This document shows, in pieces, positions 8,372 through 17,888 of a stretch of 64,000 bases of DNA. Source of the DNA: G963422565 sp963422565 (lineage in GTDB: Bacteria > Pseudomonadota > Alphaproteobacteria > MPNO01); NCBI GenBank assembly GCA_963422565.1, contig OY730228.1, forward strand, positions 2,480,001 through 2,544,000. The letters are read 5' to 3'. Numbering within the stretch: the first letter of the stretch is position 1; every line of letters begins with the position of its first letter. The notes under the pieces are model-generated. The model worked only from the letters and a program-made list of their open reading frames with translations, did no database searches and was not told the DNA's origin. The position numbers were made by a program, and so were the translations under genes.

Positions 8372-8994
8372 CGGCAGAGATCCGCGACCGAACATGCCGG
8401 ACAGTCGGGCCTGCGCGCCTTGCAGACATGGCGGCCGTGGAGGATGAGCCAGTGATGGGCGTGTCTCTTCCACCGCGCCGGGGTACGGCGTACCAGCCCG
8501 TCCTCGACCGCGTGGACATCTTTGCCGGGCGCCAGCCCGGTGCGGTTCGCGACCCGGAAGACATGGGTGTCGACCGCGATCGTCGGTTCGCCGAACGCGA
8601 TGTTGAGCACGACGTTCGCGGTCTTGCGGCCCACTCCCGGTAACGCCGTCAGCGCCTCGAGATCGCCGGGGACGGCGCCGCCATGCTCGGCGATCAGCCG
8701 TTCGGACAGCGCGATCACGTTCTTCGCCTTGTTGCGGTAGAGCCCGATCGTCCGGATATGGCCGCGCAGCCGCGCCTCGCCCAGCGCGATCATCGCTTGC
8801 GGCGTGTCGGCGACGGCGAACAAGGGGCCGGTCGCCCTGTTCACCCCCGCATCGGTCGCCTGGGCGGAGAGCACGACCGCGACCAGGAGGGTGTAGGTGT
8901 TCCGGTAGTCGAGCTCGCTCCGCGGCTCGGGGGTGGCGGCGGCGAGCCGCGCGTAGAACGCCTGGACATCGGCGAGCTTCATGGGTCTCGGCAT
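8350..8994 (-). CDS. nth: Endonuclease III (DNA glycosylase/AP lyase)
   Basis: Base-excision repair enzyme that removes oxidised pyrimidines and cleaves abasic sites. The helix-hairpin-helix LTALPGVGRKTANVVLN contains the catalytic Lys. The catalytic Asp is in AVDTHVFRVANR. The 4Fe-4S cluster ligands form C-X6-C-X2-C-X5-C (CKARRPDCPACSVADLC) at the C-terminus. At 214 residues it has normal length. The ATG at 8994 is used; ATG 8982 (MKLADVQ) is an equally plausible start. Confidence 0.97.
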   Translation of the reverse strand: MPRPMKLADVQAFYARLAAATPEPRSELDYRNTYTLLVAVVLSAQATDAGVNRATGPLFAVADTPQAMIALGEARLRGHIRTIGLYRNKAKNVIALSERLIAEHGGAVPGDLEALTALPGVGRKTANVVLNIAFGEPTIAVDTHVFRVANRTGLAPGKDVHAVEDGLVRRTPARWKRHAHHWLILHGRHVCKARRPDCPACSVADLCRYRAKTR

Positions 8995-9069
8995 CTCGCC
9001 AACCTATCCGATCGGCGGCCGGCCCGCATCGCGCTTGGCGGGAGTCGTGGGGGCACCTATCATCGGCGC

Positions 9070-9558
9070 ATGATCGAACCGTCGGAGCCCGCCTTCGCGG
9101 CGCTGCTGGAGCCCCATCGGAGCCTCGGCAGGCGCGGGTTCGCGGTCCTGATGACGGCGGTGGCCGCGGTCGGCTTCGCCGTCGGTATGGGGTTCGTGCT
9201 GATCGGCGCCTGGCCGGTCTTCGCCTTCTTCGGGCTCGACGTGGCGCTGATCTGGATCGCCTTCAAGGCCAGCTACCGCAACGGGCGGATGCACGAGACC
9301 CTGCATCTGACGCCGGCGCGGCTGACGGTGGAACGAATCGGTCCGGGCAGGCGGCGGGGGGCGTGGCGCTTCCAGCCCCACTGGCTCCGGGTCGAGATCG
9401 AAGAGCCGCCCGGCCGGCGCAGCCGGTTGACGCTGGCCTCGCACGGCCGGCGGCTGGAGATCGGCGCCTTCCTCGCGCCGGCCGAGAGGACGGAAGTCGC
9501 GCTGGCGCTGCGCGTCGCCCTGGCGGGGCTGAGAGAGCCGGCGCGCGGCACGGCCTGA
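9070..9558 (+). CDS. DUF2244 membrane protein
   Basis: 162-residue protein with two close transmembrane segments (about 26-46 and 48-68: VLMTAVAAVGFAVGMGFVLI and AWPVFAFFGLDVALIWIAFKA). A soluble domain follows, with LTPARLTVERIGPG and WRFQPHWLRVEIEEP. This is the layout of the DUF2244 family found next to cytochrome oxidase or nth genes in alphaproteobacteria. No biochemical role is established. It starts 75 bases from nth on the opposite strand, so the two probably share a divergent promoter region. Confidence 0.85.
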   Translation: MIEPSEPAFAALLEPHRSLGRRGFAVLMTAVAAVGFAVGMGFVLIGAWPVFAFFGLDVALIWIAFKASYRNGRMHETLHLTPARLTVERIGPGRRRGAWRFQPHWLRVEIEEPPGRRSRLTLASHGRRLEIGAFLAPAERTEVALALRVALAGLREPARGTA

Positions 9559-9673
9559 GCGCCGCGGCCCGGGGCCCGGCGGCGGTCCGCGCCGCCGCAA
9601 GATCCGGGTGGTTGGCCGACTCCGCGCGCCCTATCCTCCCACCCGGCACGACGCGGCAGCCGGGGAGGACGCG

Positions 9674-10531
9674 GTGAACGGGACGCGATTCGACAGTATC
9701 GAGCAGGCGATCTCCTATATCGAACGCCATCGGCTGGCGCAGCCGTCCCTGGCGGAGATCGCCGACGGGGTGGGACTCTCGCCGCATCATCTCCAGCGGC
9801 TGTTCACCGCTTGGGCGGGGGTGAGCCCGAAGCAGTTCCTGCGCCATCTCACCCTCGACCACGCCCGCGCCCTCCTCGGCCGCGACTCCTCGGTCCTCGA
9901 CGCTGCCTACGAGGTCGGGCTCTCCGGGCCGGGCCGCCTGCACGACCTGATGGTCACGCTCGAGGCGGCGACGCCGGGCGAGTTCGGCGCGGGTGGCCGG
10001 GGTCTCGACATCCGCTTCGGCTTCCTCGACAGCCTGTTCGGCCGCGCGCTGGCCGGGCTCACCGACCGCGGGATCTGCTGGCTCGCCTTTCACGGCGCGG
10101 GCGAGGAGCGGGCGGCGCTGGACGCGCTCGCCGCGCACTGGCCGGAGGCGGCGCTGCGGGAGGATGCCGCGGGCGTCCGCAAGGCGGTCGGCCCGGCCCT
10201 CGCGCGCGGCGGTGCGGTGCCGGGGCGGCCGTTGCGGCTCTGGGCGCAGGGCAGCAACTTCCAGATCAAGGTCTGGGACGCGCTGCTCCGGATCCCGCCG
10301 GGCCGCCTCGTCACCTATGGCGGGCTCGCCCGGACGGTCGGCCGCGCCGGAGCGGCGCGCGCCGTCGGCGGCGCGGCGGCGCGCAACCCGATCGCCCTGT
10401 TGATCCCCTGCCACCGGGTGATCCGCGCATCGGGCCGGTTCGCCGAGGGTTATCGCTGGGGGAGCGCGCGCAAGCGTGCGATGATCGCCTGGGAGGCTTC
10501 GGCGTCCGCGCGCGGCCGGGAAGCGGCCTGA
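9674..10531 (+). CDS. AraC-type HTH fused to O6-methylguanine-DNA alkyltransferase (Ada-like, no zinc domain)
   Basis: 285-residue fusion. Residues about 5-105 form an AraC-type double helix-turn-helix (SLAEIADGVGLSPHHLQRLF, then LDAAYEVGLSGPGRLHDLMV). Residues about 115-275 are the alkyltransferase, with active Cys246 in IPCHRVI and the Arg finger region in ALLRIPPGRLVTYGGLA. It lacks Ada's N-terminal zinc domain that repairs phosphotriesters. It may therefore repair O6-alkylguanine and regulate transcription without the Ada methyl switch. The GTG at 9674 follows GGGGAGGAC, a good ribosome-binding site. A second alkyltransferase lies at 16083. Confidence 0.9.
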   Translation: MNGTRFDSIEQAISYIERHRLAQPSLAEIADGVGLSPHHLQRLFTAWAGVSPKQFLRHLTLDHARALLGRDSSVLDAAYEVGLSGPGRLHDLMVTLEAATPGEFGAGGRGLDIRFGFLDSLFGRALAGLTDRGICWLAFHGAGEERAALDALAAHWPEAALREDAAGVRKAVGPALARGGAVPGRPLRLWAQGSNFQIKVWDALLRIPPGRLVTYGGLARTVGRAGAARAVGGAAARNPIALLIPCHRVIRASGRFAEGYRWGSARKRAMIAWEASASARGREAA

Positions 10532-10537
10532 TCGGGG

Positions 10538-11416
10538 TCAGTCGGCGAAGGCGGCCTCCGCCGTCATCGCGAGCCGGCCGTCGGCGCGCAGCGCCCACAG
10601 CGCCGCGCCGCCCTCCCCGGGATCCGGAGCGCCGCAGATGGTAAACGGCCCGTCGTCATGCAGCGGGGTGCGGGTTCGGAACGCGAATCCTGCAAGCCCG
10701 CGCCCGCGCCGTTCGGCGTGGAGCAGTTCGAGCATCAGACGCGCGATCAGCATCGCATGGACGACCAGCCCCGGCTCGCCCTGGGCGTGCGCGAACGCGC
10801 GGTCGTAATGGATGCGATGGGCGTTGAAGGTGAGCGCCGAATGACGGAACAGCAGCACCGGGTCGGGCCGCACCCGGCGCGACCATAGGGCGGCGCGAGG
10901 CGGTGCGGAAGACGCGCCCTCCGCTGCCCCGCCGGCCGCGGGCGGCAGATGGAGGATGTCGTTCTCCTCGATCGTCGCCGGGCCGGCCGGTCCCTCGACG
11001 ACATGGCGGACCCCCATCCGCAGGAAGCGCCCGGCCCGGCCGGTCTTGATCTCCATCCCGGCGATCTCCGAGACCCGCCGAATGCGTTCGCCGACCCGGA
11101 TCGGCCGCAGGAACCGGAACCGCGCCCCTCCGAAGCGGCGGCGCGGAAAGCCGGGCAGCGCGGGGAGCAGCGGCCGATCGCGCGCCATCCCGTCCTCGCC
11201 GAGCGCCTCCGGCGGCAGCGCGGGGATGCAGAACAGCCCGTGCCAGAGGGGCGGGATCGCCTCGCCCGGGCCGGGCGGCGCGCCGGGCCGGCCGAGCGTT
11301 GCCATCAGGGCCGCGACCGGCGGCCCGGCGACGAGGTCGGCCGCCTCGGTCCGGCGCCCGATCGCTGCGGCCGCGGCGTCGGGCAGCCGCTCGGGCGCGT
11401 CCACCGCCGCCGGCAC
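10538..11416 (-). CDS. MaoC-family dehydratase/hydratase (FAS1-like, mesaconyl-CoA hydratase type)
   Basis: Double hot-dog protein of 292 residues. The N-terminal half is the FAS1-like dehydratase domain (FLRPIRVGERIRRVSEI...), and the C-terminal half is the MaoC domain with the signature FRHSALTFNAHRIHYDRAFA containing the catalytic Asp/His region. Such proteins hydrate or dehydrate acyl-CoA or related thioesters; mesaconyl-C4-CoA hydratase and HTD2-type enzymes share this layout. No substrate can be read from the sequence. It starts with GTG three bases after the TauD gene on the same strand, so the two are co-transcribed. Confidence 0.85.
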   Translation of the reverse strand: MPAAVDAPERLPDAAAAAIGRRTEAADLVAGPPVAALMATLGRPGAPPGPGEAIPPLWHGLFCIPALPPEALGEDGMARDRPLLPALPGFPRRRFGGARFRFLRPIRVGERIRRVSEIAGMEIKTGRAGRFLRMGVRHVVEGPAGPATIEENDILHLPPAAGGAAEGASSAPPRAALWSRRVRPDPVLLFRHSALTFNAHRIHYDRAFAHAQGEPGLVVHAMLIARLMLELLHAERRGRGLAGFAFRTRTPLHDDGPFTICGAPDPGEGGAALWALRADGRLAMTAEAAFAD

Positions 11417-11419
11417 CGC

Positions 11420-12286
11420 TCAGACCGGCCGGTCGCCGAGCACCGTCGTGCGGTGCATGGTTCGGATGTCGGGATAGGCGTAGCCGCCGGCCGCGCGGTG
11501 GTTCACGCAGCGGTTGTCCCACATCAGGAGATCGCCGTCCCGCCACCGGTTCCGATAGACGAACTCGGGCCGGGTCTGATGGGCGAAGAGGTCGTCGAGC
11601 AGCGCCTGCGCCTCGCCGTCCTCCATATCGGCGATGCCGATAGCGAAGCGCGGCTGGACATAGAGCGATTTCCGCCCGGTGACCGGATGGGTGCGCACGA
11701 TCGGATGGGTCCGGTCGGGGAAGCGGGCGCCCTGATCGGCGTAGAACGCCTCCGCATCGCGCCGGAGATGCGAGATGCGAATGCGCGGATTGCGCAGCTT
11801 GTTGATGGTGTGGACCGCTCTGAGCCCGGCGATCCGCGTCTTCGCCTCCCCCGAGAGCGCATCATAGGCCGCGGTCATGCAGGCGAATTCGGTGTCCCCG
11901 CCGCGTTCCGGGAGGCGCACCGCCTGCAGCAGGGTGCAGAGACTCGGCCGCTCCTTGAACGAGAGGTCGCTGTGCCAGGAATCGCCGGCGTCCGGCACGC
12001 CCACCGGCGTGCCGTCCCTGAGGTCGTTGGACAGGACCAGCACATGGTCGTGGCAGGGAAGCTTGAACCGGGCGTTGTCATGCAGTTCGAGCGGACCGAA
12101 CCGGGCCGAGAACGCCACCTGGTCGGCCGGGGCCAGAAACTGATCGCGGAAGACCAGCACATGGTAGCGATGGAACGCGTCCAGGACCCGCTCGAAGGCG
12201 GCCGGGTCGAGCCCGCCGGCCAGATCGACGCCGATGATTTCGGCCCCGAGAACCAGGGAAAGCGGCCTGATCTCCATACCCGTCAC
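11420..12286 (-). CDS. TauD/TfdA-family Fe(II)/2-oxoglutarate dioxygenase
   Basis: 288-residue non-haem iron dioxygenase. The iron ligands are His and Asp of SWHSDLSF and the distal His of NRCVNHRAAGG. The 2-oxoglutarate-binding Arg is in RTMHRTTV near the C-terminus. Closest by eye are TfdA-like enzymes that hydroxylate carboxylates or aryloxy acids rather than taurine, but the substrate is unknown. The reading frame begins at GTG 12286; ATG 12277, three codons in, is an alternative. The MaoC-like gene follows directly, hinting at a small catabolic module. Confidence 0.88.
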   Translation of the reverse strand: MTGMEIRPLSLVLGAEIIGVDLAGGLDPAAFERVLDAFHRYHVLVFRDQFLAPADQVAFSARFGPLELHDNARFKLPCHDHVLVLSNDLRDGTPVGVPDAGDSWHSDLSFKERPSLCTLLQAVRLPERGGDTEFACMTAAYDALSGEAKTRIAGLRAVHTINKLRNPRIRISHLRRDAEAFYADQGARFPDRTHPIVRTHPVTGRKSLYVQPRFAIGIADMEDGEAQALLDDLFAHQTRPEFVYRNRWRDGDLLMWDNRCVNHRAAGGYAYPDIRTMHRTTVLGDRPV

Positions 12287-12526
12287 GCGATTCCGTCAGC
12301 TGCTGCGCCGCGTCGGCGGCGATCGGATTCGGCCGGCCCTTGTAGCACATCGGACGTTCCCGTCGCCGCATCCGGTCTTGCCGCCTTGCGCGGTGCCGCG
12401 GCCCGGGCCGGAATCCGCGGGCTTTTCGCCTACGCCTTCGCAAGACCGGGGACCGGCGGTTCCCGCCGGCCGTCTCCGTCGGTCCGCGGCGCGCCGCGGG
12501 CGTCGCCGCCGGTTCCAGCGCCCCAT
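12287..12526. other. Gap with no convincing gene between TauD gene and remnant
   Basis: About 240 bases between the start of the TauD-type gene and the AlbA_2/HATPase remnant. Open frames here are short, proline- and arginine-rich and have no recognisable motif. The stretch probably holds the promoter for the TauD-MaoC pair. I see no clear -35/-10 pair reading leftward. Confidence 0.4.
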
Positions 12527-12712
12527 TCACCGGGCATCCTCGCCGGGCGCGTTCCGGCGGAAGGTCACGCGGACGAACTTGCCGCGATCGCTATCGACGA
12601 GCTCCGGCTCGGTATCGTTGAACTCGCGCATGGTGCGGCGCATCGTCGGCCATCCGCATCCCCGTTGCTCCATCATTCCCAAGACGATCATGGCGCTCGC
12701 CGCCTCGTTGGA
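12527..12712 (-). pseudogene. C-terminal remnant of an AlbA_2/HATPase_c_4 (RecG-like C-terminal) ATP-binding protein
   Basis: The frame reads SNEAASAMIVLGMMEQRGCG, then WPTMRRTMREFNDTEPELV and FVRVTFRR before a stop. This is the C-terminal signature of AlbA_2 (Schlafen-like) plus HATPase_c_4 proteins, in which a glycine-rich 'RG.GW..MRR.M..FNGTEPEL' helix is followed by a 'FVRVTF' strand. Nothing upstream in any frame encodes the rest of the usual 350-450 residues; the next bases are the promoter of a divergent cupin gene. A start could be forced further upstream, but it would be antisense to the cupin. I treat it as a gene fragment. Confidence 0.55.
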
Positions 12713-12736
12713 CAGCCCCTCGCCCGACCCTATAAT
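12708..12736 (+). promoter_or_regulatory. Strong sigma70-type promoter for the cupin pair
   Basis: TTGGAC at 12708-12713 and a perfect TATAAT at 12731-12736 are separated by exactly 17 bases. Transcription would start near 12743, giving a leader of about 37 bases before the ATG at 12780. It is the best consensus match I found in the window. Its -35 region overlaps the end of the helicase-like remnant. Confidence 0.75.
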
Positions 12737-12779
12737 GGCGCTTGGCCACCCGGGCCGCCCCCGACCGCTGCGGAGAGCC

Positions 12780-13373
12780 ATGCCGATGGACGACCGTCCG
12801 ACCGCGCCTGCCGGCACCGCCGCCGGTATCGGCCATAACCGGCCCAAGGAGGTGGTCTGGGAGCGCTGGCAGCGCAAGCGCACCTTCGTCCGGGCGCTCG
12901 AGGGCACCTATGGCGAGCTTCAGAAGGAGCTCTACGACCAGCCCCGGGTCTACGGCGCGCTCGCCCAGGAATGGCGTGGCGGACCGCAGCTCTTCGACAA
13001 GGCGATCATCAACCCGATGAAGACCGATATCGCCCAGTCGATCGAGACCCATATCTCGGTGATCGCGCCGCGCGGCACCGGCCAGCGCCACGGCCACATG
13101 AACTCGGCCATCTTCTACTGCCTGCGCGGCAAGGGCTTCGACATCCATGACGGCAAGCGCTTCGACTACGAGGCCGGCGATATCATGGTGGTGGAGAACG
13201 GTTGCGTTCACCAGCATTTCAACGCCTCCGACGACGAGGATCTGGTTCTGCTGGTCATGAAGGCCAAGCCGCTTTTCCTGTTCATGCACATGCTGTTCCA
13301 GAAGATCGCAAAGTTTCCGCCCAAGGAGCCGGTGCCGGGCTGGGAAAACTGGACCCCGCCGAAGGACATCTAG
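12780..13373 (+). CDS. Cupin-fold protein, first of an adjacent pair
   Basis: 197 residues. A helical N-terminal third (EVVWERWQRKRTFVRALEGTYGELQKELYDQ) precedes a single cupin barrel. Cupin motif 1 is GQRHGHMNSAIFYCLRGKG, with the HxH metal-ligand pair but no Glu at the usual third position. Motif 2 is GDIMVVENGCVHQHFN with the last His. Metal-dependent dioxygenases and isomerases use this fold. The function here is unknown. It is driven by the promoter at 12708-12736 and followed 43 bases later by the second cupin. ATG 12786 is an alternative start. Confidence 0.8.
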   Translation: MPMDDRPTAPAGTAAGIGHNRPKEVVWERWQRKRTFVRALEGTYGELQKELYDQPRVYGALAQEWRGGPQLFDKAIINPMKTDIAQSIETHISVIAPRGTGQRHGHMNSAIFYCLRGKGFDIHDGKRFDYEAGDIMVVENGCVHQHFNASDDEDLVLLVMKAKPLFLFMHMLFQKIAKFPPKEPVPGWENWTPPKDI

Positions 13374-13416
13374 CGCGGGGTCCGCCCCGGCCGGGCCCGG
13401 ATAGGGAGTGCCGCTT

Positions 13417-14013
13417 TTGGCCGACGAGAGAGACCTCGCCCACGAGGGCGGCAAGCAGGCCGACATCTACGCCGAATGGCTGCGGGACTCGGCCGATTTC
13501 CGCGCCGAGTACCGCCGGCGCGTCACCGTGATCAAGGCGCGGGACATGCCGTTCGAGGACTCGCCCGACGGCCTGCTCAAGCACATGGTCCATGAGAAGC
13601 TCAACAGCACGGAATGCTGTCTCGACGTCTATATGCAGTTCCTGCCGCCCGGCGGCAGCTCGGGCCGGTCGCGCCGCCTCGCCGAGCAGATATTCTATGT
13701 CGTCGAAGGGCGGGGCTACGATCTCCACTGGGACGTCGATTTCGAGGTCGATGTCGAATTCGCGTGGAGCTGGGCGGAGGAGCCCAAGCGCTACGACTGG
13801 GTCAAGGGCGATTTCGTGTTCATCCCCGCCTACTGCATCAAGCAGCACGTGAACGCGGATCCCGACAACGAGGCGCGGCTGATCCTGATGAGCAACCGGA
13901 TATTCAAGGCGATGGGCCTCGACTGGATCGAACAGGTCGAGAATGCCGCGAGCTATGGCGGCGACCTGCCGACCGAGCTGGCGGGGCCGGGCTGGAAGCC
14001 GGACGTCCGCTGA
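13417..14013 (+). CDS. Cupin-fold protein, second of an adjacent pair (TTG start)
   Basis: 198 residues. It resembles the upstream cupin in length and order: helical N-terminus (QADIYAEWLRDSADFRAEYRRRV), then one barrel. Motif 1 here (GGSSGRSRRLAEQIFYVVEGRG) keeps a Glu but has lost HxH, and motif 2 (GDFVFIPAYCIKQHVN) keeps its His. An acidic, tryptophan-rich insert (DVDFEVDVEFAWSWAEEPK) lies between the motifs. I chose TTG 13417 because AGGGAG sits eight bases upstream; GTG 13408 in the same frame overlaps that site. The two cupins are probably paralogues expressed together. Confidence 0.78.
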   Translation: MADERDLAHEGGKQADIYAEWLRDSADFRAEYRRRVTVIKARDMPFEDSPDGLLKHMVHEKLNSTECCLDVYMQFLPPGGSSGRSRRLAEQIFYVVEGRGYDLHWDVDFEVDVEFAWSWAEEPKRYDWVKGDFVFIPAYCIKQHVNADPDNEARLILMSNRIFKAMGLDWIEQVENAASYGGDLPTELAGPGWKPDVR

Positions 14014-14050
14014 GCGCGGCCGCGGACCCCGCCCCGCTTCGGCAGACGCC

Positions 14051-16072
<2,022 letters not shown>

Positions 16073-16082
16073 GGGCGGCCCC

Positions 16083-16565
16083 ATGCCGGCGCGGACCGTC
16101 GCCTCGCCGGTCGGCGCGTTGACCGTTCTGGTCGAGGCCGGCGCGGTCGTCGCGCTCCGCTGGGGCGGCCCGGTCCGGGCCGATGCGCATCCGCTGCTCC
16201 TTCGCGCCGCCGCCCAGCTCGCGGCCTATTTCGCCGGCGTGCGCCGAGCCTTCGACCTGCCGGTCGCGCCGCAGGGGAGCGCGCATGACCGGGCGGTCTG
16301 GCGGGCGATGCGGGAGATTCCCTTCGGCGCGACGGTCAGCTACGGCGCGCTCGCCCGGGCGGCCGGGACCGGCCCGCGCGCGGCCGGCGGTGCGTGCGGA
16401 CGCAACCCGATCCCGATCGTCATCCCCTGCCACCGCGTCGTCGCGGCCGGCGGCGCGCTCGGCGGATATTCTGGGCAAGGCGGTACGGTCGCCAAACGCC
16501 AACTCCTCGCGCATGAGGGCGCGTGCGGGGGGCTGGCGGATCAACTGCAGAACGGCCAGACCTGA
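16083..16565 (+). CDS. ogt: Methylated-DNA-protein cysteine methyltransferase
   Basis: 160-residue suicide repair protein that transfers alkyl groups from O6-alkylguanine to its own cysteine. Active Cys116 lies in IPCHRVVAAGG. The DNA-binding helix region is AMREIPFGATVSYGALARAAG, and the Asn hinge is in CGRNPIPIV. It is a stand-alone enzyme, unlike the HTH-fused copy at 9674. It starts 10 bases after the DUF255 gene, so it is probably in the same transcript. Its last 25 bases overlap the convergent transglycosylase gene. Confidence 0.92.
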   Translation: MPARTVASPVGALTVLVEAGAVVALRWGGPVRADAHPLLLRAAAQLAAYFAGVRRAFDLPVAPQGSAHDRAVWRAMREIPFGATVSYGALARAAGTGPRAAGGACGRNPIPIVIPCHRVVAAGGALGGYSGQGGTVAKRQLLAHEGACGGLADQLQNGQT

Positions 16566-17188
16566 TACCAGGAGTCGCAGCGGAACCGCGCCTCGCATTG
16601 CTGGATCTGCCCCCGGTAGCGGCGCGCGGTTTCGGCCACCCGCCGGGCGATGCGCTGCAGCTTGGGCTTGCGTTTCCAGCTTCCGCGCCGATAGCCGCCC
16701 TGCCCCTCGTGATAGGCGAGATAGAGTCGATAGGCGTCGGTGCGCGGAATGCCGAGCCGGCGCCATGTGTTGTGGTTGTACCAGCCGATGAAGTCGAGCG
16801 CGTCCTCCATGTCGCCGCGGCTTCGGAACATCGATCCACGTTCCGCCTCATACTCGCTCCACACCGGGTCCTGCGCCTGGGCGTAGCCTTTGGCCGAGGA
16901 GACGCGGCCGGCGGGAATGATCCAGAGGAACCATTTGCGCGGCGTCCTGGCGTCGCCCCTATAGCTGGATTCGTGGCGGACGAAGGACATCTGGATGTGG
17001 ATCGGCGTCCCCCAGCGGTCCGCGGATTTCCGCGCATAGTCGTACCAGTCGGGATATTGTTCGAAGACAGCGCAGATGTCGGCCTGCCGGGTCGGCGGCG
17101 CCGGCGACCCGCAGCCGACGGCGGCCGCCGCGACGACCGCGAGCAGCGCTGCCCCGCCGCCGCGCCGCATCCTCGCCCCGTTCGCCAT
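16541..17188 (-). CDS. Lytic-transglycosylase-like lipoprotein
   Basis: Envelope protein of 215 residues. The lipoprotein signal AALLAVVAAAAVGC has its lipobox Cys at 26. The SLT-like domain has HIQMSFVRHESSYRGDARTP with the catalytic-type Glu, then VSSAKGYAQAQDPVW and FIGWYNHNTWRRLGI, the order seen in transglycosylase SLT folds that cut peptidoglycan. Cysteines near the ends (ADICAVF, QQCEARFRCDSW) may form disulfides. The ATG at 17188 is preceded by GGGAGG. Activity on peptidoglycan is inferred from the fold. Confidence 0.85.
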   Translation of the reverse strand: MANGARMRRGGGAALLAVVAAAAVGCGSPAPPTRQADICAVFEQYPDWYDYARKSADRWGTPIHIQMSFVRHESSYRGDARTPRKWFLWIIPAGRVSSAKGYAQAQDPVWSEYEAERGSMFRSRGDMEDALDFIGWYNHNTWRRLGIPRTDAYRLYLAYHEGQGGYRRGSWKRKPKLQRIARRVAETARRYRGQIQQCEARFRCDSWYQVWPFCS

Positions 17189-17225
17189 CTCCGCCTCCCT
17201 TCTCGGGGCCTGCGCCGCGGCCGAT

Positions 17226-17600
17226 CTATTCCGGCGCGAACCCCGGATTGCAAATCAGCCCGATAACGTTGCCCCAGGGATCCTTGACCGAGGCGACCAC
17301 GATGTCGCCGCCTACATTCACTGGCCGCTCGTGCTCCTCCGCGCCGAGCCCGACGAATCGCGCGAACGCCGCCTCGATCTCCTCGACGCCCCAGTAGCTG
17401 AGCACATTGTCGCTTTTCCCGGCGGCCGGCCCGCCGTCGGGCATCAGCCCCAGCTCGTAGCCGCCCACATTGAAGCCGACATAGGTCGGTTCATCGAAAT
17501 AGGGCGCGGTTCCAAAAGCTTCCGTGAACCACGCCTTCGCGCGCTCGAGATCGCCGACCTTGTAGATCGTTGTTCTCAGCCCGAGGATGGGTTTCGCCAT
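17226..17600 (-). CDS. VOC-family glyoxalase/bleomycin-resistance-like protein
   Basis: 124 residues with the vicinal-oxygen-chelate fold. It begins ILGLRTTIYKVGDLERAKAWF, continues with YVGFNVGGYELGLMP, and ends GGDIVVASVKDPWGNVIGLI. Single-domain VOC proteins dimerise and bind a metal. The substrate cannot be inferred. The ATG at 17600 has GGAGAT seven bases upstream; an ATG at 17663 would add 21 residues without homology. Confidence 0.87.
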   Translation of the reverse strand: MAKPILGLRTTIYKVGDLERAKAWFTEAFGTAPYFDEPTYVGFNVGGYELGLMPDGGPAAGKSDNVLSYWGVEEIEAAFARFVGLGAEEHERPVNVGGDIVVASVKDPWGNVIGLICNPGFAPE

Positions 17601-17888
17601 GCGGATCTCCGTCGCAGGGGGGGGCAGCGACGCGAGAGTGCCCCGGCCCGCCCGGCTTCGCAAATCCGACCCCGAGGCGGGGACCGCCGTTCATGGCGCG
17701 TTCGCTTTCCATGGCGCCGGGAAACCGTGTCTTCGGTAGATCGAGCGGTCGAACGTCGTGCGGAGAATTCATGTCCGAAACGCGCGAGCGGTCTCGTCCC
17801 GCGCCGCGCCGACCGGTTCGGGCGAGCGTCTCTCTTCCAAAAACCCGGACCGAGCGGCCCTTGCGCGCGTGCGACCCCGAGGGGCGGC

